A stretch of 64,000 bases of DNA from Clostridium sp. C8-1-8 (GCF_009928445.1 NZ_JAABNO010000006.1:62001-126000), one strand, 5' to 3'. Shown: positions 19,262-29,419, counted from the stretch's first letter. Program-made: numbers and translations. The notes: a model not told the origin generated them from the letters alone.

Positions 19262-20188
19262 TTATATATCCTCCTCAAACCTTGTCCAATATTTTTTATC
19301 TAAAGAATATTTAATTCTTTTTTTCGACGATAACTTTTCATATTTCTGCCCTAAAATATTTCCTATATATCTAGTAGCAAAATTAGGTATTAAAATTAAT
19401 AAAACTTTAAAATTCATTTCTTTTACAGCTCTTAATAACACATGTTTAAACAAAGCCATTCCACTTTGATTACCCTTATAAGTTAGGAATATAGAGTTTA
19501 TCTTAAAAAACACTCCAGTATCAAAATACCTGTTAAACAATTGTCTTAATGTAAATGTATGTGAGTGATACACCTCTGAATCTGCACAATACTTTATCCT
19601 AAATCCATTTTCTATTATTTTATGAGCTAAATACATATCTTCATTTATTATTAGATGCTTTCCGTCGTATCCATTTAATTCTTTGTATACTGAGGTTTTT
19701 ACAGCTGAAGAAGCATCTGAATAAAAAAAGGTCATAAGACCTAACTTATCAATATCTTCTTTTGATACAATCCTTGATTGTTCAGGGTAATTTTTCTCTC
19801 TTATGTATTTCTCTATAGAGTTATTTTCGCATATCTGTCTACTAAAAGCAGCCTCACAAACTCCATTGATTATAGGATTCACTAAATTACTTAACCACTT
19901 ATCATTTTTCATCATAACATCTTGAGATATAAACACTATGATATCACTTTCTGAATCCATAGCCATAATTTCTCTTGTTCTACTATGTGAAAATTCTTCT
20001 TTTTTTATAAGTACATATTCTAAATTAAGTCCTTTTAAAATCTCCAAGGTATTATCAGTTGATTCTGTAAGTGCATATCTAATACTTACATCAAAATCCA
20101 CTGTCTGAGACATTAAACTGCTATGTAATGAATTTATATAATTACTAGCATTATATAAAGGACATATTATGTCTACTTTCATTTTCAT
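19262..20188 (-). CDS. GT2 glycosyltransferase
   Basis: 308 aa GT-A enzyme starting [31 protein letters not shown] (~42) and the metal-site region [10 protein letters not shown] (~90) are followed by [20 protein letters not shown] and [10 protein letters not shown] (~180), typical for GT2 members of rhamnose loci. It is the second gene of the operon, between the initiating transferase and rmlA, overlapping the rmlA start by a few bases. It probably adds the second sugar to the lipid carrier. ATG 20182 is an alternative start with better ribosome-binding-site spacing. Confidence 0.84.
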   Translation of the reverse strand: MKMKVDIICPLYNASNYINSLHSSLMSQTVDFDVSIRYALTESTDNTLEILKGLNLEYVLIKKEEFSHSRTREIMAMDSESDIIVFISQDVMMKNDKWLSNLVNPIINGVCEAAFSRQICENNSIEKYIREKNYPEQSRIVSKEDIDKLGLMTFFYSDASSAVKTSVYKELNGYDGKHLIINEDMYLAHKIIENGFRIKYCADSEVYHSHTFTLRQLFNRYFDTGVFFKINSIFLTYKGNQSGMALFKHVLLRAVKEMNFKVLLILIPNFATRYIGNILGQKYEKLSSKKRIKYSLDKKYWTRFEEDI

Positions 20189-20218
20189 TACCCCTTATTT
20201 TTTAGTAAGTTGCTTTAT

Positions 20219-20887
20219 CTACATTGCGCCCTCTTTTTTTATAACCGATACAAAGGTTTTACCGATTATCTTTATATCTAAGATTAAGGACCTGTTATCT
20301 ACATAATACATGTCCATAGCTATTCTTTCCTCATAAGTGGTATCACTTCTACCATGAGCCTGCCAGTATCCAGTAAGGCCAGGTGTAACAGAGAAAAACT
20401 TTGGAGCAAACTTGCCGTACTTTTCTACTTCCTTCTCAACTATAGGTCTAGGCCCCACAACACTCATATCTCCTAGTAATATATTTAAAAGTTGAGGCAA
20501 CTCATCCAGGCTTGTCTTCCTTAAAAAATTACCTATCCTAGTTATTCTAGGATCATTATCAAGCTTAAAGTTTATAGCAAACTCTTTCTTCTGCTCTTCT
20601 GTAAAATTAGCAAAAACCTCATCCGCATTTGAAACCATTGTCCTAAACTTGTAAACCTTTATAGTCTTACCATTCTTGCCAAGTCTGTTATGACCAAACA
20701 TTGCTGGACCCTTAGAATCTAATTTTACTAAAATAATAAGAATTACAAAAACAGGTGAAAGCAATATAAGTCCAATGAAAGCACTTAAAAAATCAAAGAG
20801 TCTTTTTATACATATATACATTAAATTTTCCTTTTTCACACTAATCTCTTCATCAGATACTACTTTTGTATTATCTATCATCTGCAT
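20219..20887 (-). CDS. Initiating polyprenyl-phosphate sugar-phosphate transferase (copy 2)
   Basis: 222 aa, same family and layout as copy 1 at 3890-4558. One hydrophobic segment lies at ~33-52, then YKFRTMVSNADEVF, DPRITRIGNFLRKTSLDE, GDMSVVGPRPIV and VTPGLTGYWQAHGRS. As first gene of the rhamnose operon it would load the first sugar phosphate on undecaprenyl phosphate. GGGGG precedes ATG 20887, and a near-consensus promoter lies ~40 bases upstream. The close likeness to copy 1 implies recent duplication or exchange between adjacent loci. Confidence 0.92.
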   Translation of the reverse strand: MQMIDNTKVVSDEEISVKKENLMYICIKRLFDFLSAFIGLILLSPVFVILIILVKLDSKGPAMFGHNRLGKNGKTIKVYKFRTMVSNADEVFANFTEEQKKEFAINFKLDNDPRITRIGNFLRKTSLDELPQLLNILLGDMSVVGPRPIVEKEVEKYGKFAPKFFSVTPGLTGYWQAHGRSDTTYEERIAMDMYYVDNRSLILDIKIIGKTFVSVIKKEGAM

Positions 20888-20925
20888 ATTGATCCCCCAT
20901 CTTGGTTACTTTTTTACACATAAAC

Positions 20926-20954
20926 ATTATATATGCAATGAGAATTTATGTCCA
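20926..20954 (-). promoter_or_regulatory. Sigma-A type promoter of the rhamnose operon
   Basis: Minus strand TGGACA (20954-20949), 17-base spacer, TATAAT (20931-20926), about 40 bases before the first start codon. This is 11 of 12 consensus bases. Confidence 0.75.
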
Positions 20955-20961
20955 TAATAAT

Positions 20962-20977
20962 AAAACGCCGTCGTTTA
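20962..20977. promoter_or_regulatory. Short GC-centred palindrome upstream of the promoter
   Basis: AAACG-CCGT-CGTTT (20963-20967, 20972-20976) is an inverted repeat in otherwise AT-rich DNA, 8 bases upstream of the -35 element. It may be an operator; no regulator is identified. The rest of the gap 20888-21306 is AT-rich with no other feature seen. Confidence 0.25.
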
Positions 20978-21306
20978 ATAAACCCAGATAATATTTTACA
21001 CTATTTAATAACAATAATAAATTATAATTAACATAAAAACCAAACATTCCATCAACAATTATCACGGTTTTTCACATTTTTATACATAACAATATATTAT
21101 TTTTTTAATCAAATTAAACAACTCATAAAAACATCTTTATAATTTCAAAAGTTTGTATTATAGTCTATAAGTTGGTTTTACACAGTTTACAACCATATCT
21201 TTTTATATTATTTAATTATAAACCAAATCATCCACAAATTCACCTAGTTTGAGAATTATATACATTTTTTTTAATAAGTTCACGATTGCTTAACTTGTAT
21301 CAAAAT

Positions 21307-21341
21307 AAATTATCTGTAGTTTCGTAAACTACAGATAATTT
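21307..21341 (-). terminator. Rho-independent terminator after the small coiled-coil gene
   Basis: A perfect 16-bp stem AAATTATCTGTAGTTT/AAACTACAGATAATTT with a 3-base loop, followed on the minus strand by ATTTTG. It lies 20 bases after the stop of the 87-aa gene. Confidence 0.8.
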
Positions 21342-21361
21342 ATAACAAATCTAAGCTTCAA

Positions 21362-21625
21362 TCAATTCCTATATCCACCATTCCTATACCAGGTATCTTT
21401 ATACTCCATTTCTAATTTAGTAACACTGCTCCTCATGGTAATAAAACCTTTCTCTTTTAACTCTATAAGCTCTAACTTTTCTTTTATCCTTTGATTCTCA
21501 GAGCTAAGCCTATGGTTATCTATACTGAGCATTATGTTATTTTTCAAAAGTTTCTTTATTGCTCTTTCACTGTCTAAAAGCTCTCTTTCATATAAAAGAA
21601 TTTGAAAGTATTCATACCTATTCAT
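21362..21625 (-). CDS. Small hypothetical protein with a coiled coil
   Basis: 87 aa starting MNRYEYFQILLYERELLDSE. Residues ~15-65 are rich in Leu, Lys and Glu with heptad-like spacing (ERAIKKLLKNN, SSENQRIKEKLELIELKEKG), suggesting a coiled coil. The C-terminus is aromatic and Gly/Asn-rich (YKDTWYRNGGYRN). No signal peptide or membrane segment. It has its own ribosome binding site (GGGGGGA, favouring ATG 21625 over 21631) and strong terminator, so it is probably real and monocistronic. I do not recognise the family and assign no function. Confidence 0.6.
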   Translation of the reverse strand: MNRYEYFQILLYERELLDSERAIKKLLKNNIMLSIDNHRLSSENQRIKEKLELIELKEKGFITMRSSVTKLEMEYKDTWYRNGGYRN

Positions 21626-22016
21626 ACCCATCCCCCCTTTATTTTATATAACATTTAGTTATTTATAACCAATTGATAATACATAGCTGTACAAGTTAAG
21701 TTTTATAACGCTGAGTTTACAATTCTATTAGCCATATGTGTTAACAACTTTGAGTATTTGGAATATTTTTCATAATAATATAGTATTTTATACAGCTTTT
21801 ATAGTCAATAAGCTAATTGCTTTCTTAATAAGTTTGTAATAATATGTAAATAATTTCTTAATAATTGGCCTATTTTCTATGGTAATATAACTCTTCTAAT
21901 ATTTTTGTGTAAACTAAATATCATAATTTCAGAACTTCCATTTAGAATACAGAATAAATAATCCTTCTTAGGAGAAAAATATTACGTACTACTTTCTGAG
22001 GAGCTGATTATTTTAT
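21626..22016. other. 391-bp divergent intergenic region
   Basis: This lies between the small minus-strand gene and the plus-strand acyltransferase, so it should hold two outward promoters. On the minus strand TTGGTT-18-TATAAA just upstream of the small gene is a weak candidate. For the plus strand no convincing -35/-10 pair was found. No repeats or RNA genes are seen. Confidence 0.35.
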
Positions 22017-22682
22017 ATGAAATTAGATAGATACATGTCCATCATTCTAGGATTTCCAAAAACCTTATACTTCAATTTTAAATATTTCAATTTTAAAGAC
22101 GCAGTTAAACTTCCAGTTTTAATCTCTCATAGAGTATATCTGAAAAGTCTTAAAGGTTCTATTGCTATAACCAGCAATATACGTAGTAAGATGATACAAA
22201 TAGGCTTTGGGGAGGTAGGTATCTTCGATTTTAAGCGACGAAGAACTATAATTGATATAGAAGGGAAAGTAATATTCAACGGAAAGTGTACATTAGGCCA
22301 TGGCTCAAAAATTTTCGTCTTAGGTGAACTAACCATAGGAAAAAACTTTAATATCAATGCAGAAACTTCTATTATATGTGCAAAAAAAATAACCATCGGA
22401 GATGATTGTTTATTTTCTTGGGATAACTTAATCATGGACACTGACTTTCATTATATTAAACAGCTAGAAGATAACATCATAGTAAATGAAGATAAAGAAA
22501 TATATATTGGCAATAAGGTTTGGATAGGCTGCAGATGTACCATATTGAAAGGTACTGTAATTGGAGATGGATGCATAATTTCAGCAAACAGCGTAACAAG
22601 AGGTAAATATGTAGCAACCAACTCTATACTTAGTGGAAGTCCTTGTAAGGTTGTAAAAAGTGATGTTTACTGGACAAGATAA
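22017..22682 (+). CDS. Left-handed beta-helix acyltransferase (lone plus-strand gene)
   Basis: 221 aa hexapeptide-repeat protein. Repeats of the [LIV]-G-x-x-x type run from ~80 to ~205 (LGHGSKIFVLGELTIGKNFNI, ITIGDDCLFS, IYIGNKVWIGCRCTILKGTVIGDGCII), and the C-terminal SGSPCKVV resembles the AGNPAKVV ending of WbbJ/WcaF O-acetyltransferases. DTDFHYI carries the likely catalytic His. It would acetylate a sugar using acetyl-CoA. GAGGAG is 13 bases before the ATG, a wide spacing. It is the only plus-strand gene in the first 43 kb and so not part of the flanking operons, but it probably modifies one of their polymers (inference). Confidence 0.82.
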   Translation: MKLDRYMSIILGFPKTLYFNFKYFNFKDAVKLPVLISHRVYLKSLKGSIAITSNIRSKMIQIGFGEVGIFDFKRRRTIIDIEGKVIFNGKCTLGHGSKIFVLGELTIGKNFNINAETSIICAKKITIGDDCLFSWDNLIMDTDFHYIKQLEDNIIVNEDKEIYIGNKVWIGCRCTILKGTVIGDGCIISANSVTRGKYVATNSILSGSPCKVVKSDVYWTR

Positions 22683-22833
22683 AATTTCTAGGCTGTTTCA
22701 TTAAATAGACTGTTCATAGTATATTTTAGAATTCATTAAAGCAACAGCCTTATAGATTTATAAATGGTAGTATTATATAATTTAGTAAAACTTTATTACA
22801 ATATACTTTATTATATCGCTTTATATTACTGAT

Positions 22834-24285
22834 CTATTTCCTAAGCAATTTTATAAGTTTATATCTATACCTTCCTATTATACTAGTTAATAAATGATTG
22901 ATTTCTTCCTTCAATAAAACTAGAATTATAACATATACAGCTGCACCTATTATGCTTTGTATAAAGGTTGTAAAGATTGCTGGTCCAAGAGAACATCCTA
23001 TCAATCTTACAGTAACAAACATAAAAAATGCTGCTACAATATACTTAACAATATTAATAATCATAGAACCATCTATGCTTTGCTTTATAAAAAGATATTG
23101 TATGTAGGCCACTAAAAATTCAGATATTAAAGTTGCTATGCATGCTCCTTGAGCCTTATACTTTTCTATTAACAGTAGATTTATAATTACATTTGAAATA
23201 GCTCCAACGGTTACAGCTACAGTAAATTCTCTTGTTCTGTTAGACGGCAAAAGATAATGCATTCCAAGCACGTTTCCTATAGCTATAAACACTAAGCTAG
23301 CAGAAGAAAGTATAAGCAAATAGGAGACTTCATAAAAATCCTTTCCAAAAAACCATGGTACAAGTTCTTTAGAAATAGCTGCTAAGCCAGTAGCCATTGG
23401 AATTGAAATATAGGCAATAGCCTTTAGACTTTTATTTAGGTATTCCTTCAATTTGTTATTGTCCCCTTTCGAGAAGGTATTACTCATTCTAGGAAGCATA
23501 ACGACCCCTAGCGAAGTCACTATACCAAGCACTAAGCGGATGATCTTTTGAGACTGCTCATATAACCCAACCTCTCCAGTATTGGATAGTATCCCTAACA
23601 TGGTTCTGTCAAGTACAGCGTATATTTGTACAGATATTTGTGGTATAAAAAGCTTTATTGCAGGTATAAAATGCTGTTTCATATCTGTATAAGTCACCAT
23701 AATAAAACTTACAGTATTAGGTACATACGCCCACATAATCAAATTACCTAAGACAAGCATAAGCCCATTTATAGCTACATATTCATATAAGTCATCATAG
23801 CTTTTTATAAACAAAAATATACAAGCTACTCCAATTAATTTTATTAATAAGTTTCTTGTCACAGTCTTTTTAAAATCTTCTAGCCCCATATAAAGCCATG
23901 ATATATCTAGCGCTGCAGCAACTATGTTTGTTGACTGAATAAGATATATTAAACTATTTTCAGTGTTTATACAAAATATAATTACGTATACTATCAAAGC
24001 AATGGCTGTAGTAATAAATTTGAATAAAGTTATGGACCAAAATACCCTAGACATCTTTTCTTTATCATCTCTCACATATGCAATGCTTCTGTTTCCATAC
24101 AAAGAAATTCCTACAGTTCCTATAATTATAAAGTACTGCACTATAGAAAGAGTATAGCTATATATTCCTATTCCTTGCTTTCCCAATATTCTTGAGGTAT
24201 AAGGTACGGTTATTAATGGTATAAATAGTGTTACCATCTGAAAGACTAAGTTGTACATAAAGTTTTTTACTAAACTTTTACTCAT
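22834..24285 (-). CDS. Wzx-type oligosaccharide flippase (copy 2)
   Basis: 483 aa polytopic MOP-superfamily protein with 12-14 hydrophobic segments. The N-terminal loop [19 protein letters not shown], then [17 protein letters not shown] and [12 protein letters not shown], and [11 protein letters not shown] are conserved with the copy at 5003-6460. It exports the lipid-linked unit made by the fucose/uronic-acid operon. It is the last gene of that operon and overlaps the end of the acyltransferase gene by 4 bases. No strong terminator is seen in the following 150 bases. Confidence 0.92.
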   Translation of the reverse strand: MSKSLVKNFMYNLVFQMVTLFIPLITVPYTSRILGKQGIGIYSYTLSIVQYFIIIGTVGISLYGNRSIAYVRDDKEKMSRVFWSITLFKFITTAIALIVYVIIFCINTENSLIYLIQSTNIVAAALDISWLYMGLEDFKKTVTRNLLIKLIGVACIFLFIKSYDDLYEYVAINGLMLVLGNLIMWAYVPNTVSFIMVTYTDMKQHFIPAIKLFIPQISVQIYAVLDRTMLGILSNTGEVGLYEQSQKIIRLVLGIVTSLGVVMLPRMSNTFSKGDNNKLKEYLNKSLKAIAYISIPMATGLAAISKELVPWFFGKDFYEVSYLLILSSASLVFIAIGNVLGMHYLLPSNRTREFTVAVTVGAISNVIINLLLIEKYKAQGACIATLISEFLVAYIQYLFIKQSIDGSMIINIVKYIVAAFFMFVTVRLIGCSLGPAIFTTFIQSIIGAAVYVIILVLLKEEINHLLTSIIGRYRYKLIKLLRK

Positions 24286-24983
24286 AAAAAACCTCTATCA
24301 TCTCTAAATTTTTTATAAAAACTCTCTATATTCTTGAAGTAATCTGAGTTAGCTTTTATCCACTTAAAATCTTTCTCCCACCACCTGAAAGATTTTAAGA
24401 ATTCCACTTGATCCATGTTATACCTGTACTTTAGGTGCTTTGCAGGAACACCTCCACACACCGAGTAAGGTTCTACATCCTTTGTTACAACAGCACCAGC
24501 TGCTACTACTGCACCATCACCAATTGTTACTCCTTCAAGTAACCTTGCACCATAACCTACCCATACATCACTGCCTATTACAACACTTATTTTATTATCA
24601 GTATCAACAAATTTATGTTCTTTATATATATCAGCAGCTGTAAAAGTAAAACCCGCTTGCTTTTGTGTAGAGAAAAAAGCAGGATGAGTAGATACGAATT
24701 CATTTGTTGGGTGAGTTCCATAAATAACCTCAACAAAAGGAGCTACTGATGAAAACCTTCCTATATTGCAGTTAGCCAAATTGCAATTCCAGCCTACATA
24801 ACTTCCTAACCCAATAACAGAATTAGTTATATTAGAATTCTTATATACTATTGACCGTCCTTCAAACCTAGTTCTTCTATCTATTTTCACTCTAGAACCA
24901 ATGGTGCAATGTATCTTTTTTATAGTGAGTTTAAAGTAAATGGTATATATACTATTAATCAACCCTCTAATTATTCTCTTCAT
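24282..24983 (-). CDS. CatB-like O-acetyltransferase (xenobiotic/sugar acetyltransferase family)
   Basis: 233 aa left-handed beta-helix protein. [32 protein letters not shown] leads to [18 protein letters not shown], which holds the catalytic-type His. [39 protein letters not shown] and [11 protein letters not shown] follow. The C-terminal [12 protein letters not shown] tail is typical of the CatB/VatD-like group found in polysaccharide loci. It likely O-acetylates the repeat unit. ATG 24983 is chosen although its GGAG is 12 bases away; an open frame extends to 25034. It is paralogous to 62056-62685. Confidence 0.87.
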   Translation of the reverse strand: MKRIIRGLINSIYTIYFKLTIKKIHCTIGSRVKIDRRTRFEGRSIVYKNSNITNSVIGLGSYVGWNCNLANCNIGRFSSVAPFVEVIYGTHPTNEFVSTHPAFFSTQKQAGFTFTAADIYKEHKFVDTDNKISVVIGSDVWVGYGARLLEGVTIGDGAVVAAGAVVTKDVEPYSVCGGVPAKHLKYRYNMDQVEFLKSFRWWEKDFKWIKANSDYFKNIESFYKKFRDDRGFL

Positions 24984-25089
24984 ATCAATTAGCAACTCCA
25001 AGTTAGTTTTTAATTTTCCGGCTATACTTAACAATACTGTTGAAATTAAGTGGTTATACGGGAGATGCTATATATGCCAGCAATTAAAA

Positions 25090-25677
25090 TCATATGATTC
25101 TTTTCACAAATCTTGCTGGATTACCTGCCCAGACTTCCTTGCAAGGGACATTTTTTGTCACCACTGAGCCTGCGCCTATAACACTATAATCTCCTATGCT
25201 AACACCTTTTAATATAATAGTTCCAGCTCCTATAAAGCATCCCTTCCCAATGATCACAGGCGCTGTTTTGATGTCTTCAAAACCGCTTATCCTTTTTTCG
25301 TAGTCAATAGAGTGGAAATCCGTATCAAAAATTCTACAATCTCCACCTATAAAACAGTTCTCACCTATATGTACATATTTAAATGCACATATTGCGGTAT
25401 TTGAGATACCCACACCCTTTTCAATGACCAATTCCGCATTATCTTTTACAAAAAAGGATGTAAAGGTCTGACCTCCTATAGGATTAGCCGAGTATCTACT
25501 TCTTATAGTAACATTATCCTTTATTACTATGTTTCCTAAACCCTGCACAAACAACTTACCATATATCTTAACATTATTTCCCAATGCTATTCCATGCTGT
25601 TTTATTGTTAATTTATTTAATACGCTATTCTTTATATTAATAGCTTTTCTCAAGACCTTCATCCAAAGATTAAACAT
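25090..25677 (-). CDS. Left-handed beta-helix O-acetyltransferase (WcaF/WbbJ-like)
   Basis: 195 aa acyltransferase. Hexapeptide repeats run from ~35 to ~180 (VKIYGKLFVQGLGNIVIKDNVTI, VHIGENCFIGGDCRIFDTDFHSID, PVIIGKGCFIGAGTIILKGVSIGDYSVIGAGSVVTKNVP), ending in the family tail EVWAGNPARFVKRI. DTDFHSID carries the presumed catalytic His. It lies between a GT4 gene and another acetyltransferase, so the polymer of this operon probably carries more than one acyl decoration. Confidence 0.88.
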   Translation of the reverse strand: MFNLWMKVLRKAINIKNSVLNKLTIKQHGIALGNNVKIYGKLFVQGLGNIVIKDNVTIRSRYSANPIGGQTFTSFFVKDNAELVIEKGVGISNTAICAFKYVHIGENCFIGGDCRIFDTDFHSIDYEKRISGFEDIKTAPVIIGKGCFIGAGTIILKGVSIGDYSVIGAGSVVTKNVPCKEVWAGNPARFVKRII

Positions 25678-25689
25678 AAGTTAAGCCTC

Positions 25690-26835
25690 TTATTTAAATA
25701 GATTTTTACTTTGCTCTAATATTTCCTTGTAGTTACTCTTGCTCAGTATATATCTATAGGCATTATTGCTATATTTATTAAACTCCTTTTTATCCATGCT
25801 TAACAAAGTAACTATAGCTTCAACGAATTCTTCTCTATGGCTTAAGCTGATATCCCAGCCAACTTCTTTATCCCTAAGTTCTCTCCAAGGGGTTTCATCA
25901 CTTATTATTGGAACACAACCAGCCAGCATAGCTTCCACAATCACATGCCCGTAGTTTTCTCCTAAGGTTGGAAAAAGAAAACCATGATATAAAGCTAAAG
26001 TATCTACAACCTCAGATTGGTTCAATTCACCTTTATAACTAACCTTTATATTACCTTTAATAGATTTTATAAGCTCTTCACATTGCTTCCAGTATTCTAA
26101 ACTTTCTTTTGGGCCGTATATATGAAAGTCTACCTTACCTGTATTAATATACTGCAAGCACTGCAATGCAAAGGCCAAATTCTTTTTCGGTACTAGTCTT
26201 GAAATAAACACTAATTTCAATTCATCCTTTTTCTTCTCTTTTTCTATTAATTTATCGGCTAAAGGCTTTTCATGAGGCAGATTAGAAGCCACTCTTATCT
26301 TAGCATTGTTATAAAAGTTCAATATGTGTTTTGTTTCTAATTCGCTAGTAGAATGCCATATTACTCCGTTATATAAGCTAGTAAGCTTTGCAAAAAGGAT
26401 ATATCCATACTTCTTTAAAGCCTTTATTTTTAAATGCCCGGGCGAAAAGTCTCCCCTTGGACATACTATTGCATTCTTACACTTTGTAAACCCAAGTTTT
26501 CTAAGTATCATAGGCTTAATGGTGAAAGTAGGTGAAAAAAAACCGTTCATATATATATAAGAAAAATCTACTGAGTTCATTATATTTTTATATTCACTAA
26601 AACTTATATGTTTTGCATCTATATAGCATATCTTATATATGTCCTTATCAATCCACTTATTTATCTCTATTCCTGCATACCTTTGTTCATCATTAAGATC
26701 CCTATCACTGGTCAGTATATAGAAATTAAATTCCTTATATAGATTCTTAACTATATTGTTTATAGATTTCACTGGTCCACCACCTTTAAAACCAGGTAAA
26801 AAATAGGAATTTAATATCAATATATTATTAGCCAT
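25690..26835 (-). CDS. GT4 family glycosyltransferase
   Basis: 381 aa GT-B enzyme starting MANNILILNSYFLPGFKGGGPVKSI, where the Gly-rich loop GGGPV fits the acceptor-side motif. The donor domain contains LVFISRLVPKKNLAFAL (~208) and a C-terminal FLFPTLGENYGHVIVEAMLAGCVPII with the EX7E-type pair. Start ATG 26835 has GAGAGGT upstream and overlaps the polymerase gene end by 8 bases. Sugar specificity is unknown. Confidence 0.87.
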   Translation of the reverse strand: MANNILILNSYFLPGFKGGGPVKSINNIVKNLYKEFNFYILTSDRDLNDEQRYAGIEINKWIDKDIYKICYIDAKHISFSEYKNIMNSVDFSYIYMNGFFSPTFTIKPMILRKLGFTKCKNAIVCPRGDFSPGHLKIKALKKYGYILFAKLTSLYNGVIWHSTSELETKHILNFYNNAKIRVASNLPHEKPLADKLIEKEKKKDELKLVFISRLVPKKNLAFALQCLQYINTGKVDFHIYGPKESLEYWKQCEELIKSIKGNIKVSYKGELNQSEVVDTLALYHGFLFPTLGENYGHVIVEAMLAGCVPIISDETPWRELRDKEVGWDISLSHREEFVEAIVTLLSMDKKEFNKYSNNAYRYILSKSNYKEILEQSKNLFK

Positions 26836-28111
26836 ATCTATACCTCTCTAGATTATCTTTTGTTATATTTTCACTTTGTTGAGTCTTTAATTTGGAACTA
26901 TAAAACGCACTCTGGTATAAGACCATAAAAAACCAAAAGGTTGGAGTGTTATATTGCCCATTTCTTAAAGAAAAAATCAATATGGACAAAAAGGCCATAT
27001 TACTTATTATTTTTGAAGAAGATATATCTTCTTTATCTCTAACTCTATATCTGACAAAATACATAATAAATAATGCTATTCCTAAAGCTCCAAATTCTGA
27101 TATTATTCTAAAGAACATATTTGAAGCATCTACATAGTTTAAATACATATATATTTGGTTAGGATTATAAAAGTTATATATATTGCTCCAATAATTAAAT
27201 CTATGAGCAAAGAAGCCTACTCCAAATAGAGGGTGTTCAAAAAAAGATTTTTTAACTATGAGATAATTAGATATAATTGCAAACACAGATAAGTTCTGAG
27301 TTTGATAAGATAGCTTTAAGGCATTTATAGCTGAAATTCTCTCTCTTATGCTAGGCACATTGATCATTATAAATAAGAAGATAATCCCTAAGATAATTAC
27401 CTTTAGCTTATTTGATCTGACCTTTTTAACTCTTGATTTCCTAAACAAAAAACTAATTACTAATATTAAAATCGCAAGGTATCCATTCAATGAAAAGCTC
27501 AGCATGGAAGCCACCAATATTACTACAACCTTTTTTCTTGTTATAAAGTTTTTATATTTAGTTTTATCAAAAAGAAATCCTATAGAAAAATATATTGCAG
27601 GCAATATATAATAAATAAACCATGAAGGTTCCGTAGCTATAGAGGTTATTCTCATAAAAGGCCCTGTTACATTAAAAAGCATATTTATGCCGTATATTTG
27701 AAAGTCATACAAGTATCTAAACTTAATTAAGTATCCCAATTCTTGTATTATTCCTATTACACATATTACAAAAGAAAAGTTCATATACTTTTTTACAATA
27801 CTCTCTACATCATTTACATAAAAGTAAAAGTAGAAGGAAAGAGGATAAACTATCATATTTACTAATTGCTTTTTGGCAAAGTTATCAAAGCTAGAGTAGG
27901 AAAAAAGTATAGAAAATATGATAAATACAATAAAAACTATGTACCATAATGGTAACTTTATCTTCTTCTTACTTGAAAGTGCATATATAACGCTAAAGAA
28001 AAATAATAAATATATTAAAAGCTGTGACGGATAAAAAGGCAGCTTTTCATCTAGATTTCCAAAGCCATAACTAACGAATATGCTTATAAATATCACATTT
28101 AATAAAATCAT
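26828..28111 (-). CDS. Wzy-type O-antigen/polysaccharide polymerase
   Basis: 427 aa protein with about 11 hydrophobic helices, and a large outer loop around 290-345 containing FFEHPLFGVGFFAHRFNYW. The combination of a hydrophobic helix array and the H-P-L-F-G-V-G-F loop motif is characteristic of the O-antigen ligase/polymerase family (Wzy_C, PF04932). It would polymerise the units exported by the 22834 flippase. GAGGT precedes ATG 28111. Confidence 0.86.
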   Translation of the reverse strand: MILLNVIFISIFVSYGFGNLDEKLPFYPSQLLIYLLFFFSVIYALSSKKKIKLPLWYIVFIVFIIFSILFSYSSFDNFAKKQLVNMIVYPLSFYFYFYVNDVESIVKKYMNFSFVICVIGIIQELGYLIKFRYLYDFQIYGINMLFNVTGPFMRITSIATEPSWFIYYILPAIYFSIGFLFDKTKYKNFITRKKVVVILVASMLSFSLNGYLAILILVISFLFRKSRVKKVRSNKLKVIILGIIFLFIMINVPSIRERISAINALKLSYQTQNLSVFAIISNYLIVKKSFFEHPLFGVGFFAHRFNYWSNIYNFYNPNQIYMYLNYVDASNMFFRIISEFGALGIALFIMYFVRYRVRDKEDISSSKIISNMAFLSILIFSLRNGQYNTPTFWFFMVLYQSAFYSSKLKTQQSENITKDNLERYRYG

Positions 28112-28114
28112 AGT

Positions 28115-29296
28115 TTACCTCTTATCGCTGACTTTTTTATATATTTGAACCTCTTTTTTTATGATTTCCTTCCAATCATATCTTTTAGCATTATCCAAAA
28201 GTTCCTCAACTTTTATCGGTGACTTTAGTACGTCTATTACCTTCTCAGCAAATCTTTCTTCTAAATTATTATTAACCGGAATTAATAGCCTTTTATCTGA
28301 TATTACTTCAGGTATTCCACCAACTTCAGCTGCCACGCAAGGCACCCCACAACTATTGGCTTCTATTATGACCATCCCAAAGCCTTCATTTCTACTAGGC
28401 AGTATCATAACATCCATTTTATTTATATAGTCAGGCACAAGCTCTGGCGCTACTCTACCAACAAAATCAACCTCTAGCCCTAAGTTATTAAAGTTACTAG
28501 ATATATCATGTTTTAACTCGCCATCTCCAACAATAACAAATCTAATACTTTTTAATTCCTTGCTTATTAACTCAAATATTCTTGGAAGTCTGTCACTGCC
28601 CTTTGTATAGTTAAGATTACCTACATACCCCACTGTTTTATATGTCTTTAGATTATTCTCTTCTTTTGTTTTTAGTTTAAACAAATTTATATCTACACCA
28701 TTGCCTATAACTAGTATCTTACTAGAATTGATATTATATATATCTATTAGTTTTTCTTTAAGTCCTTCACTGACTAAGGTTATATAGTCTGCATATTCTA
28801 ACTCTTCTTTTATGGAATTCCTTATAAAAGAAGACTTCCTATATATGCTATGTACATCTGAACCATGTCCTGTAACAATTAGCTTTTTATCATACTTTAA
28901 AGCAAGCTTATAAGCAGCAAAACCATGGGGATATAGCCAATGACAATGAATGATATCATACTCTTTTATATTAAGTTTTCCCTCTACCTTTTGTATTATG
29001 TTGTTTATATATAAAGTAGGAAATAATCCCTTTAGTATCAAATTGAACATGTTATTTCTTATATATACTATTTGTTTAAAAAACTTATCATTGTTACTAT
29101 TCACTTTTATATTTATATCCGTCTTCGTTAATCTCTTTATAGCTCTAACAGCATAACTATCAATCTCTACTATATTACAGCCCTCTAATTCTATATTTGA
29201 ATCTATAGATTTTAATCTTATTAGTCTGTTTATTATTGAATTGTACAGTCCCCCAATCTTACAATTATAAATTCCTGAAATAAAAAGAACTTTCAT
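28115..29296 (-). CDS. GT4 family glycosyltransferase
   Basis: 393 aa retaining GT-B enzyme. The start MKVLFISGIYNCKIGGLYNSI holds the N-terminal Gly loop; HCHWLYPHGFAAYKLA (~118) and VTGHGSDVHSIYRKS (~140) are typical of WaaG/TagE-like members. The donor domain has VGYVGNLNYTKGSDRLP (~222) and MILPSRNEGFGMVIIEANSCGVPCVA (~300). AGGAGAG fits ATG 29296; a GTG two codons upstream is less likely. It adds an internal sugar to the unit; donor unknown. Confidence 0.87.
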   Translation of the reverse strand: MKVLFISGIYNCKIGGLYNSIINRLIRLKSIDSNIELEGCNIVEIDSYAVRAIKRLTKTDINIKVNSNNDKFFKQIVYIRNNMFNLILKGLFPTLYINNIIQKVEGKLNIKEYDIIHCHWLYPHGFAAYKLALKYDKKLIVTGHGSDVHSIYRKSSFIRNSIKEELEYADYITLVSEGLKEKLIDIYNINSSKILVIGNGVDINLFKLKTKEENNLKTYKTVGYVGNLNYTKGSDRLPRIFELISKELKSIRFVIVGDGELKHDISSNFNNLGLEVDFVGRVAPELVPDYINKMDVMILPSRNEGFGMVIIEANSCGVPCVAAEVGGIPEVISDKRLLIPVNNNLEERFAEKVIDVLKSPIKVEELLDNAKRYDWKEIIKKEVQIYKKVSDKR

Positions 29297-29419
29297 ACAC
29301 ACACTCTCCTAGAAATTCACCTAAGCGAACTTCTTCAGTAGTTTTTGTACATCTTAATTTTCTTAACATAGATTTCCTATAGGTATCCAGCTTCACATTT
29401 TTATTAATCTACTTATTAC

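Noticed and set aside
22127-22441. Minus-strand 104-aa frame
   Set aside because: Antisense to the hexapeptide-repeat acyltransferase, whose frame carries clear family motifs.
22690-22755. AGGCTGTT/AACAGCCT as a terminator of the plus-strand acyltransferase
   Set aside because: The 8-bp stem has a loop of about 50 bases and no T-run follows, so termination is not supported.
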